Source of the DNA: Maridesulfovibrio hydrothermalis AM13 = DSM 14728
Lineage (GTDB): Bacteria; Desulfobacterota; Desulfovibrionia; Desulfovibrionales; Desulfovibrionaceae
NCBI RefSeq assembly: GCF_000331025.1
Contig: NC_020055.1
Span: forward strand, 1,167,870 to 1,231,869
Direction: 5' to 3'
DNA length: 64,000 bases
Positions 18,169-26,571 of this stretch are shown in pieces (position 1 is the stretch's first letter; every line of letters begins with the position of its first letter). The notes below the pieces were generated by a model that did no database searches, had not been told where the DNA came from, and saw only the letters and a program-made list of their open reading frames with translations. The position numbers and the translations under genes were made by a program.

Positions 18169-20706
18169 TTATCTGGTGCTGATGGGAATTTTGAAAGTGA
18201 ATTTTGATCCTTTGCCCGGAGTGGATTCAATACTGAAGCTTCCGGCATGGTTTTCAGTAATAATAAAATAAGCCACCGACATTCCCAGTCCGGTTCCCAG
18301 TCCTTTGGGTTTTGTCGTGAAGAAAGGTTCAAATACTCTTTTGCGTATCACATCCTCCATACCCGGACCGTTATCCTCCACTTCAATGGCAACGTAATCT
18401 CCGGCCTGCCAGATGCGAATGTATATTTTTGAAGCTTCGTTCTGTTTGTCCATTTCATGCATGGCCTGAGCGGCGTTGCCCAGCAGGTTGAGCAGGACTT
18501 GTTCTATTTCGGTAGGTGAACAGATTGTGTAGGGCAGATTCTCTTCATATTCTTTGATAATTTCAATTTGTTTGAAGTCGTATTTTTTCTTGAGATCATA
18601 ATCCTGTGCAGCAAGGGCGAGAGCTTTATCAGCCAGCTCGTTAAGTTTGCAGGAAGTGCGGTGAACATCAGGCTTGCGGCTGAAGTTGAGCATATTGGTT
18701 ATGATATTGGCAGCGCGTGTGGCAGCTTCCCGTATGCCGTCAAGCATCCGGAATATTTCCCGCTCAGTCATGTATCCGTTTACTGATTCAATAGTAGTAT
18801 TGTGTTTTTCAGCAATTTTTGCATTTTTTTTGAGGTCAGGGGACAGGCGGCGTTCAATATTTTGAGCACCCTGAAGTATACCGCCCAGTGGATTATTTAT
18901 TTCATGAGCCATGCCTGCGGCAAGTCCGCCTACAGACATCATTTTTTCGGTCTGGATCATCATTTCTTCAATGCGCACCCTTTCGGTTACATCATCAAGG
19001 CGGATAACCGCGCCTTCCAGCCCGTCGCTGATTAATGGATAGACGGTAACATTTTCATAATGGGTTTCGCCGTTAATTTTACGGGGAATGCGCAGACGTT
19101 CATCTGTCCTGCCGGTTCTGATAACTTTTCGGGCGCGATCCATTTCTGCTGCAAGAGCAGGAAAAACTTCAACAAGGGAACGTCCGGAAACTTCTTCAAA
19201 GCTGTACCCTGTTGCTTTTACGGCTCCGGCATTCCACTGGTTGATGTGTCCATGACCGTCTACTCCTACCAGCAGGGAGGGCATGGAATCGAGGATGTTT
19301 TTTTGATGATTGCGTAGTTTTAGTAATTCTTTTTGAACCTTGCTGTGTTCAGCAATTTCGATTTCAAGTTGATAGTTGGTAGCCGAGAGATCTCTATTAC
19401 CTTTTTCCAGAGCTTGTAAAAGCTGTTCTTTTTCTTGAATTCCAGTTCGGATCGAATCCAGCATTCCATTAATGACTGCTCCCAGCTCTTTAGTTTCAGT
19501 CGGCCCTTCGACCGGGATTTCTGCTGCGGAAAAACCGCCTTCGCGGATGGCTCTGGTGGCGGCAGTCAGTTTAAGCAGCGGATGAACTATTTTGCTTGAA
19601 AGAATTGTGGCAAAAGCAATGGCAATAGCCAGAAAACCGAGAGAAACCATAATAATTTTGTTGCGCAGCAATATGCCCGGTTTTTGCAGTTCATCCTTGT
19701 AAACAGTAGAGCACACATACCAATCAAGGGGTTCAAAGTATTTGATGTACGCTCTTTTATGAAATTTAAATTCACCGACATGATCAGGCGGCTTGTCCCA
19801 AAGGTATTCAAGTACACCGGTGGTATGCGCCGCTTTCATCATGTCAAGGAAAAGGGGCTTGCCGGTTTCGGGATTGATTAAAGCCGTAGCATCAGCACCC
19901 TCATAGGCCGGGTGGACAAGCATTTCCGGTTTGCTTGAAAAAATGAAGATATATCCGTTATGGCCGACTCTTGTTTTTGATAGTATTCCACGCAGTTCTT
20001 TGAGAATTGCCTTAAAGCGTCCGGCCACATCTTTTTCGACATCGTCCATGTATACACCGGAGCCGATAATCCAGTTCCAACCCTTGAAAAGCTTTACATA
20101 AGAAATTTTGGGTTGCTCCTCAGTTAGTCCGTCAGCGGTCGGTTTAGGCCAGAAGTAATCCACATAACCGGAACCGTCAGCAGCGCATACTTCTTTGAAA
20201 GCAACAAAAAGATTGCGCTTTGTCCCTTGGGCGCAATCAAATTTGGGATCATCCATAATCTTACCGTCAAGCTCCGGCAAAGTGGTGTGCATGACCATGC
20301 GCGGCACAGGCTGCGCGGTGTCGTTAACCCAGATGTAACCGACTCCGTCGTTGTAGCGCATATTTTTAAGTTGCCTGAGGCTAAGTGATTTTGCCATATC
20401 TTCAGACAGCAGACCTTTTTTGTACATTTCATAATTGAGCCGGACCGCTCCGTGTGCAATATCTACAACGTCTTTAAGTTCAGCTTTGCGCCGGTCAATG
20501 GCTGCCTGTTTAAAAAAAATGAGACTCTGGTATTCAGTTGAAACATTAAGGAGGGCGGAATCTATTATGTCTTGGGCGTGTTTGAATTCAATATCGTATA
20601 CTGAATCGGTTACTTCCCGCTGGGCGAAAAAGGTCATTCCGCCAGTGGTGATGATTACCAGTCCGGCGATAAAAAAAAGTATGATTGCCCGCATGGATTT
20701 AAACAT
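18169..20706 (-). CDS. Membrane sensor histidine kinase with tandem Cache domains and PAS
   Basis: This 845-residue protein has a membrane segment at about 7-27, two periplasmic Cache-like units (one with MRYNDGVGYIWVNDTAQP, ending GWNWIIGSGVYMDDV; one with VGHNGYIFIFSSKPEML, ending LDWYVCSTVYKDE), a second membrane segment (about 350-370), HAMP, PAS (about 475-590), HisKA with H-box GLAAGMAHEINNPLGGIL and HATPase (NLLGNAAQAM, DNGPGM, GLGTGLGMSVA). Cache domains usually bind small metabolites; the ligand cannot be told from sequence. It has no linked response regulator. Whether the ATG at 20706 or the one five codons later is used is unclear. Confidence 0.9.
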   Translation of the reverse strand: MFKSMRAIILFFIAGLVIITTGGMTFFAQREVTDSVYDIEFKHAQDIIDSALLNVSTEYQSLIFFKQAAIDRRKAELKDVVDIAHGAVRLNYEMYKKGLLSEDMAKSLSLRQLKNMRYNDGVGYIWVNDTAQPVPRMVMHTTLPELDGKIMDDPKFDCAQGTKRNLFVAFKEVCAADGSGYVDYFWPKPTADGLTEEQPKISYVKLFKGWNWIIGSGVYMDDVEKDVAGRFKAILKELRGILSKTRVGHNGYIFIFSSKPEMLVHPAYEGADATALINPETGKPLFLDMMKAAHTTGVLEYLWDKPPDHVGEFKFHKRAYIKYFEPLDWYVCSTVYKDELQKPGILLRNKIIMVSLGFLAIAIAFATILSSKIVHPLLKLTAATRAIREGGFSAAEIPVEGPTETKELGAVINGMLDSIRTGIQEKEQLLQALEKGNRDLSATNYQLEIEIAEHSKVQKELLKLRNHQKNILDSMPSLLVGVDGHGHINQWNAGAVKATGYSFEEVSGRSLVEVFPALAAEMDRARKVIRTGRTDERLRIPRKINGETHYENVTVYPLISDGLEGAVIRLDDVTERVRIEEMMIQTEKMMSVGGLAAGMAHEINNPLGGILQGAQNIERRLSPDLKKNAKIAEKHNTTIESVNGYMTEREIFRMLDGIREAATRAANIITNMLNFSRKPDVHRTSCKLNELADKALALAAQDYDLKKKYDFKQIEIIKEYEENLPYTICSPTEIEQVLLNLLGNAAQAMHEMDKQNEASKIYIRIWQAGDYVAIEVEDNGPGMEDVIRKRVFEPFFTTKPKGLGTGLGMSVAYFIITENHAGSFSIESTPGKGSKFTFKIPISTR

Positions 20707-20852
20707 TCCTGTTCTCTCAATGATCTGGCTGTCATGCTGAAGTTCAAAAAAAGGTGAGATTCGTTATTTTATACATATCATACTAAAGCAGATGGGTAAA
20801 ACAATATGCATTTGTGACAGTATATGCTCTCAGATGTTAAAGGGCTTAAAAC

Positions 20853-20891
20853 GCAAAACGGTTGCCGGATTATCTCCGGCAACCGTTTTGC
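20853..20891 (-). terminator. Strong hairpin terminator after acs
   Basis: A perfect 17-bp stem (GCAAAACGGTTGCCGGA with its complement, loop TTATC) begins 27 bases beyond the acs stop codon on the minus strand. The U-tract after it is short (GUUUUA). Confidence 0.8.
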
Positions 20892-20917
20892 AATTGGTAT
20901 ATTTGAAAAAAGCCTGC

Positions 20918-22894
20918 TTATTCAAAAAGAATTTTCTGCCCCTCAATAAGATCACCGATGACTGAAGCATCAGATAAAGTGGATGTATCACCAAAGCTGC
21001 TTTCACCTGAAGCAATCTGACGCAGGATGCGGCGCATGATTTTGCCGGATCTGGTTTTAGGTAATCCTTCAGAAAACTGAATGGCCTCTGGTACGGCAAT
21101 GGGTCCAATTTCCTTGCGTACCCACTCTTTAAGAGCGATGCGCATATCATCATCTTCATCCAGACCGGGCCGAAGGGTGACATATGCATAAATGGACTGG
21201 CCTTTGATCTGATGGGGAATACCTACTACTGCGGCTTCGGTTACATCGGGGTGGGCAACAAGTGCTGATTCGATCTCAGCAGTACCGAGTCTGTGACCGG
21301 AAACATTAATGACATCATCAAGCCTGCCCATGATCCAGTAGAATCCATCTTCATCGATACGCGCTCCGTCACCGGTTTCATACATACCGGGAAAACGTTC
21401 GAAGTAGGTCTTTTTGTATCTTTGCGGGTCATTGTAAATGGATTGCAGCATTCCGGGCCAGGGGTCGGTGATGACAAGATGTCCGCCCTCGTTTACCGCA
21501 GCGGGGCTTCCATCGCTGCGCAGCACTGCGGTGCTGATGCCGGGCAGCGGCTTGGTTGTCGATCCGGGCTTGAGCTTATCAGCGTAGGGTAATGGAGAAA
21601 TCATGATTCCACCGGTTTCAGTCTGCCACCATGTGTCCAGCAGAGGCAGTTTACCTTTGCCCACATTCTGGTGATACCACATCCATACTTCCGGATTAAT
21701 CGGTTCACCGACCGTTCCCAGAATACGCAGGGTCGAGAGATCATATTTATCGATCCACCCTGCCCCCTCGCGCATAAGTGATCTGATGGCGGTTGGTGCA
21801 GTATAGAAAATATTGACCCCGTATTTGGTGATAATCTCCCAGTATCTGTCTGGTCGCGGATAGGTTGGAACACCTTCAAACATTAAGGTGGTCGCCCCCA
21901 GAGCCAGCGGTCCGTAGACAATATAGCTGTGGCCGGTAACCCAGCCGATATCGGCTGTGCACCAGTGCACGTCATCATCTTTCAGGTCAAAGACCCATTG
22001 GGAGGTGTGGGCGGTGATGGTCATATATCCACCCACGGTGTGCACTACCCCTTTGGGTTTTCCGGTGCTGCCGGATGTGTAGAGAATGAAAAGCGGGTCA
22101 TCGGATTTAAGGGAGACCGGTGCGCAGGAATCTTCAATATCCGCGGCGGATATTTCTTCATGCCACCATGTGTCGCGTCCTTCAATGAATTCAATATCCG
22201 CTCCGGTGCGGGCCACAACGATAACCTGCTCGACTGACGGGCACTCGAAAAGGGCTTCATCCACATTGCGTTTAAGGGCAATGGTTTTCCCGCCGCGCAG
22301 AACTCCGTCAGCGGTGATGAGTATTTTAGCGTCGCAGTCCAGAATACGGTTCTGTAGACTCACAGCGGAAAATCCAGCGAAGACCACGGAATGAACAGCT
22401 CCGATGCGTGCACAGGCCAGCATGGAGATAACCAGTTCAGGGACCATTGGCAGGTAGATTGCTATGCGGTCGCCTTTGCCGACTCCCATTTTTTTAAGGA
22501 CATTGGCAAACTGGCACACTTTGCGATGCAGCATGTGGTAAGTATAAACGCTTACATCCTCTTCCGGTTCACCCTGCCAGATAAGTGCGGCTTTGTTGCG
22601 TCGTCCGGCAGTGAGATGGCGGTCAAGGCAGTTATATGAGGCGTTTAGACGTCCGCCTGAAAACCATTTGTATTCATTTTTATCAGAGTCGGAGTCGAGA
22701 ACAGTGCGGAAATCCCGCTGCCAGTGCAGCAGCTCGCGCGCCCGCTCAGCCCAGAATCCTTCAGGATCTTCAGCTGCTTTGCGGCAGGCTTCATCATATT
22801 TCTGCGAATTCATGCAGGCTTGATTCTGCATATTTACAGGCGGATCAAAGGTCCGCTGTTCGGTCATCAGGTTTTCAATTGCGTTGTCACTCAT
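20918..22894 (-). CDS. acs: Acetyl-CoA synthetase (AMP-forming)
   Basis: The ATG at 22894 follows GGAG by nine bases and gives 658 residues, normal for Acs; the open frame runs upstream another 71 codons without recognisable homology. The enzyme activates acetate to acetyl-CoA through acetyl-AMP. Visible motifs are ILYTSGSTGKPKGVVH (ATP/AMP binding), DTWWQTETGGIMISP, YETGDGARIDEDGFYWIMGR, and the C-terminal PKTRSGKIMRRILR with Lys618, equivalent to the lysine acetylated in Salmonella Acs. It is divergent from a Pat-type lysine acetyltransferase gene, which suggests its activity is controlled by acetylation. Confidence 0.97.
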   Translation of the reverse strand: MSDNAIENLMTEQRTFDPPVNMQNQACMNSQKYDEACRKAAEDPEGFWAERARELLHWQRDFRTVLDSDSDKNEYKWFSGGRLNASYNCLDRHLTAGRRNKAALIWQGEPEEDVSVYTYHMLHRKVCQFANVLKKMGVGKGDRIAIYLPMVPELVISMLACARIGAVHSVVFAGFSAVSLQNRILDCDAKILITADGVLRGGKTIALKRNVDEALFECPSVEQVIVVARTGADIEFIEGRDTWWHEEISAADIEDSCAPVSLKSDDPLFILYTSGSTGKPKGVVHTVGGYMTITAHTSQWVFDLKDDDVHWCTADIGWVTGHSYIVYGPLALGATTLMFEGVPTYPRPDRYWEIITKYGVNIFYTAPTAIRSLMREGAGWIDKYDLSTLRILGTVGEPINPEVWMWYHQNVGKGKLPLLDTWWQTETGGIMISPLPYADKLKPGSTTKPLPGISTAVLRSDGSPAAVNEGGHLVITDPWPGMLQSIYNDPQRYKKTYFERFPGMYETGDGARIDEDGFYWIMGRLDDVINVSGHRLGTAEIESALVAHPDVTEAAVVGIPHQIKGQSIYAYVTLRPGLDEDDDMRIALKEWVRKEIGPIAVPEAIQFSEGLPKTRSGKIMRRILRQIASGESSFGDTSTLSDASVIGDLIEGQKILFE

Positions 22895-23122
22895 ATTAAA
22901 TAGCTCCGGCTCATCATTTCTTTGAAGATTGTGTGCACTTCTGCTAATCATATACTCTGTTTCCCTGAACTTGAATAGGGTTGCCTGCACAAATAAGCTT
23001 TTGATTATTTTTTGTAAAAAAGGATAGCAGCCGGTCGGTTTATGCTTGATATGCATGTTGATCAGCGGGTATGAACAGGAAGAGTGAGTAGATACAGTCG
23101 GGAACATTAAAACGAGGCCTTC

Positions 23123-25816
23123 ATGAGTGTTATAAATCTGGAATATCTTTTTCAGCCTAGATCTGTTGCTGTTATCGGGGCCACAAATGACCCTGCCAAT
23201 GCGGGAAATATTTTAATGCGCAACCTGATGGGCGGGGGGTTTCCCGGGCCGGTCATGCCGGTGAGTACTGATGCTGAGGCCATCTCCGGCGTGCTCACTT
23301 ATAAGGATGTGGAGCACCTGCCAAAGGTTCCTGATCTGGCTGTGATCTGCCGTCCTCTTGCTGAGTGCCCTGAATTGCTGGCCAAGCTCAGTGAAATCGG
23401 CGTAAAGGCTTCAGCTCTTATCGGGTCGGGATTCAGTGTTATTTCTGAAGATGAACGTGACAGGCTTTGCGGCGAGCTTTTAAGTGCCGCCAATTCGCCG
23501 CAGATGAGAATTCTGGGACCTAAAAGTCTCGGGTTTATTATTCCTGCGCTCAACCTTAATGCCAGTATTGCTCCGCTTCCTGCAAAGGCTGGAAAAATAG
23601 CTTTTGTCTCTCAGTCTGACAGTTTTATTCCCACCGTTCTGGACTGGGCGGCGACCAATGATATCGGATTTTCTCACGTGATATCCCTTGGAAGCCGGAT
23701 TGACCTTACTTTCGGTGATGTTCTTGATTATCTGGGATCTGATGCCCAGACCAGATCAATATTGCTCTATATCGAGTCCATTAATGATGCTCGTGACTTC
23801 ATGTCTGCGGCACGTGCCGCATCGCGTAACAAGCCTGTTCTGGCTATTCGTCCGGGGCAGTCTTTGCAGCATGTCACCCGTGAACTTTCCCGTCTTGATA
23901 ATTCCATGATTGCGCGTGCTGATGAGGTCTATGATGTAGCCTTCCGCCGCGCCGGCATGCTGCGGGTGCAGACCATTGACGGGCTGTTTGACGCGGCTCA
24001 GACTCTTGCCAGTTTACGCCAGCCGGTGCGTGGTAACCGTCTGGCGATAATTGCCAACGGGACCAGTGCCGGACTCACCGCCGCAGACGGGCTTATCCGC
24101 AGAGGCGGCAAATTATCAAATCTTTCTCCGGAAACCATTGAAAAGCTGGAAGAGATATTTGAAGGGCACTGGAGTAAATCCAATCCCGTAAATATTAAAT
24201 TTGATACTGCCGGACAAAAATATATGGATGCCATCAAGGTTCTTATTAAAGATAAGGATGTTGATGCTGTTTTAGTTGTCCATGTGCCTTTTGCCGGAAT
24301 TTCAGGTGAGGCTGTAGCTGAAATCCTTGCTAAGGGACTTAAAAAGATCAGGCGTATGGTGCTTACCTCATGGCTGGGGTCAGGTATGTCCCGCAAGCCC
24401 AGAAAAATATTCTCCCATGCCGGTATTCCCACATACGAAAGTGCGGATCAGGCGGTACGGGCTTTTATGTACATGGCTGAGTATCAGCGAAATCAGGAAC
24501 TGCTTACTGAGACACCGGATTCACTGCCCACTGATTTCTTTCCGGACACCACAACAGCCCGTGAGACGGTCTTTAAAGCTATTGCAGAGGGACGTGAGGA
24601 TCTCAATGAACCCGAAGCGCGCAAGGTTCTTGCAGCCTATGGTCTGCCGGTGGTTGAAACTAAAGTTGCTCTTTCCGCCCGTGAGGCTGTCATTGCCGCT
24701 GATGAGATAGGTTGCCCTGTTGCTCTGAAAATCCGTTCTCCACAGATCAATCAGCCTTATGATGTCGGCGGGGTGGTGCTCGACCTTGAAAGTCCTGAAA
24801 AAGTCTGGGAAGCGGCGGCAACCATGCTGACCCGTGTAAACAGGCAGCGTCCCGATGCTTACATAGAAGGCTTCACCGTTCAGAAAATGGGCCGCAGGCT
24901 CGGTGCACATGAACTTTTTATATCAGCTTCGGCCGATACTACTTTCGGTCCTATTATCCATTTCGGGCATGGCGGCATGACCAGAGAGGTGGTTCGTGAT
25001 CAGGCGGTGGCTATGGTTCCTCTGAATATGAGTCTTGCCCGTGAACTGATCAGCCGGACGCGTATTTCAAGGCTTCTATCCGGTACTCCCACCCAGCCGC
25101 CGGCAGATATTGAAGATTTATGTCTGACCTTGATTCAGGTTTCTCAGCTTTTTATCGATGTTCCCCAGATAGCGCATCTGGATATCAACCCTCTTTATGT
25201 TGATGATACTGGTGTTCTGGCCCTTGGGGCTAAAATTATTGTTGCCGAGTGCGGGGAGGATTGTCCGCAGCTGGCTATCCGGCCTTATCCCAGAGAGCTT
25301 GAGGAGTGTGTGGTTTTAAAGGACAGCCGTCAGGTTACGTTGCGGCCCATCCGTCCTGAAGACGAGCCTGCTCATTATGAATTCTTAAGCCGTGTGTCGG
25401 ACGAAGATATGCGTATGCGCTTTTTCGGAGTAGTGCGGCGTGACTTTGACCACAAGGACATGTCACGTTTTACTCAGATTAATTATGATCGTGAGATGGC
25501 TTTTATAGCCACAGCAATGGGTGAAAACGGGCATCCCGAAACTTTAGGCGTGGTACGCACTTCCACCAAGCCGGATAATTCTGAGGCAGAATTTGCCATT
25601 CTGATCCGCTCCGATTTAAAGGGAACAGGGCTTGGAAGCATGCTTTTTCATAAGATAATCCGTTATACCAAAGAGCGCCGGACCCACTGGCTGGTCGGGC
25701 AGACTCTGTTCGAAAACAAAGCCATGCAAGGTCTGTCGCGTAAATTCGGATTCGTAATCAGTGAGAATTATGAAGAGGATCTGGTTGAAATGAGACTGGA
25801 TTGTTCACAGGAATAA
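23123..25816 (+). CDS. Pat-type protein lysine acetyltransferase (acyl-CoA synthetase-like domains fused to GNAT)
   Basis: This 897-residue protein combines a CoA-binding domain (about 1-130; PRSVAVIGATNDPANAGN), a succinyl-CoA-ligase-like region (130-460), an ATP-grasp domain (about 490-700; GCPVALKIRSPQINQPYDVGG), and a C-terminal GNAT acetyltransferase (about 735-890; TLRPIRPEDEPAHYEFLSRV, IRSDLKGTGLGSMLFHKII). At the place where NDP-forming acetyl-CoA synthetases have the catalytic His (SHTGxL before DEVYDxAFRRAG) this protein reads SRLDNSMIARADEVYD, so the synthetase half is probably regulatory, as in Salmonella Pat. It is divergent from acs, its likely substrate. The start follows GAGG by six bases. 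Confidence 0.9.
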   Translation: MSVINLEYLFQPRSVAVIGATNDPANAGNILMRNLMGGGFPGPVMPVSTDAEAISGVLTYKDVEHLPKVPDLAVICRPLAECPELLAKLSEIGVKASALIGSGFSVISEDERDRLCGELLSAANSPQMRILGPKSLGFIIPALNLNASIAPLPAKAGKIAFVSQSDSFIPTVLDWAATNDIGFSHVISLGSRIDLTFGDVLDYLGSDAQTRSILLYIESINDARDFMSAARAASRNKPVLAIRPGQSLQHVTRELSRLDNSMIARADEVYDVAFRRAGMLRVQTIDGLFDAAQTLASLRQPVRGNRLAIIANGTSAGLTAADGLIRRGGKLSNLSPETIEKLEEIFEGHWSKSNPVNIKFDTAGQKYMDAIKVLIKDKDVDAVLVVHVPFAGISGEAVAEILAKGLKKIRRMVLTSWLGSGMSRKPRKIFSHAGIPTYESADQAVRAFMYMAEYQRNQELLTETPDSLPTDFFPDTTTARETVFKAIAEGREDLNEPEARKVLAAYGLPVVETKVALSAREAVIAADEIGCPVALKIRSPQINQPYDVGGVVLDLESPEKVWEAAATMLTRVNRQRPDAYIEGFTVQKMGRRLGAHELFISASADTTFGPIIHFGHGGMTREVVRDQAVAMVPLNMSLARELISRTRISRLLSGTPTQPPADIEDLCLTLIQVSQLFIDVPQIAHLDINPLYVDDTGVLALGAKIIVAECGEDCPQLAIRPYPRELEECVVLKDSRQVTLRPIRPEDEPAHYEFLSRVSDEDMRMRFFGVVRRDFDHKDMSRFTQINYDREMAFIATAMGENGHPETLGVVRTSTKPDNSEAEFAILIRSDLKGTGLGSMLFHKIIRYTKERRTHWLVGQTLFENKAMQGLSRKFGFVISENYEEDLVEMRLDCSQE

Positions 25817-25833
25817 GTAAGCCCCTTCTGGAC

Positions 25834-25864
25834 CTTAAACCCTTTTTTGAAAAAAGGGTTTAAG
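25834..25864 (+). terminator. Hairpin after the acetyltransferase gene
   Basis: A perfect 15-base arm pair (CTTAAACCCTTTTTT with its complement) begins 18 bases after the stop codon. The T-run is inside the stem rather than after it. A second, weaker hairpin (CTGTAA-ATTG-TTACAG followed by CTTTTCTTTTT) at 25923-25951 has a better T-tract and may be the real stop. Confidence 0.6.
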
Positions 25865-25947
25865 CATTCCGGAGATCTTATCCGCTTAAGGGATATAAAG
25901 TGATTTTGTATGTAAGTGATGACTGTAAATTGTTACAGCTTTTCTTT

Positions 25948-26562
25948 TTAATATAAGCTTTTGTTTTTGGTTCTGGCATATTCCTGTAGCATGCCATCTT
26001 TATAAGAATATATGGTTATTAATTTTCCTTCTGGTGACTTTGTAAGGAACATGCCGTTTTTATTTCCGTTTTTATAACTTTTTTCTTCTTTGATTCTTCC
26101 GTTCCTGTGAAAAGTGAAGGATCTTCCATGTAGCTGCCCTTCTGAATTGTAATGCCTCAGGTCGCTTAGCTGGCCAGATTCATAGTATTCATAATCATAT
26201 CCGGCTTTGTCCCTCGCAAAATATATTTTTTGTTTTAATTTGCCATTTTCCCAATACACTTTGTGGTAGCCGTAAAAACGACCATTTTTATTTGTCCCTT
26301 CAGCATGTAATGATCCGCTTGAATAGTAATGATAGAATTTTCCTTGAAAAATACCATCGTCAACTTCTATCCGGTGTTTGGGCTTTTTCCGGTCCAGATC
26401 GTAATATTCAACGTAAATTCCGGAGAAGGGTTCATTATCGTCTTTGGACAGAATCAGATCCTGTTCAAAGATAAGATCGTAGAAGGTTGCTTCCTGCTGA
26501 CCGCATCCTGAGAGAGTCAGGCAGAGCAGTATGAAAAGGGTGGTGATTGTAGGCTTGAGCAT
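25948..26562 (-). CDS. Lipoprotein with MORN-type repeats
   Basis: This 204-residue protein has a lipoprotein signal peptide (hydrophobic 6-17, lipobox LTLSGC, acylated Cys20). The rest is a series of short repeats of the form G-x-Y-x-x-Y-(Y/W)-x-x-G-x-(L/I), for example FYGYHKVYWENGKLKQKIYF and HGRSFTFHRNGRIKEEKSYK, which match the MORN-repeat variant. The function of this group is not established; it is likely on the periplasmic face of a membrane. The ribosome site GAGG overlaps the end of the upstream helicase gene, nine bases before, so it is co-transcribed with the helicase. Confidence 0.75.
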   Translation of the reverse strand: MLKPTITTLFILLCLTLSGCGQQEATFYDLIFEQDLILSKDDNEPFSGIYVEYYDLDRKKPKHRIEVDDGIFQGKFYHYYSSGSLHAEGTNKNGRFYGYHKVYWENGKLKQKIYFARDKAGYDYEYYESGQLSDLRHYNSEGQLHGRSFTFHRNGRIKEEKSYKNGNKNGMFLTKSPEGKLITIYSYKDGMLQEYARTKNKSLY

Positions 26563-26571
26563 TGTTTACCT

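Noticed and set aside
22895-23107. N-terminal extension of acs by 71 codons
   Set aside because: The extension has no similarity to Acs, and the ATG at 22894 has a ribosome site and gives the normal length.
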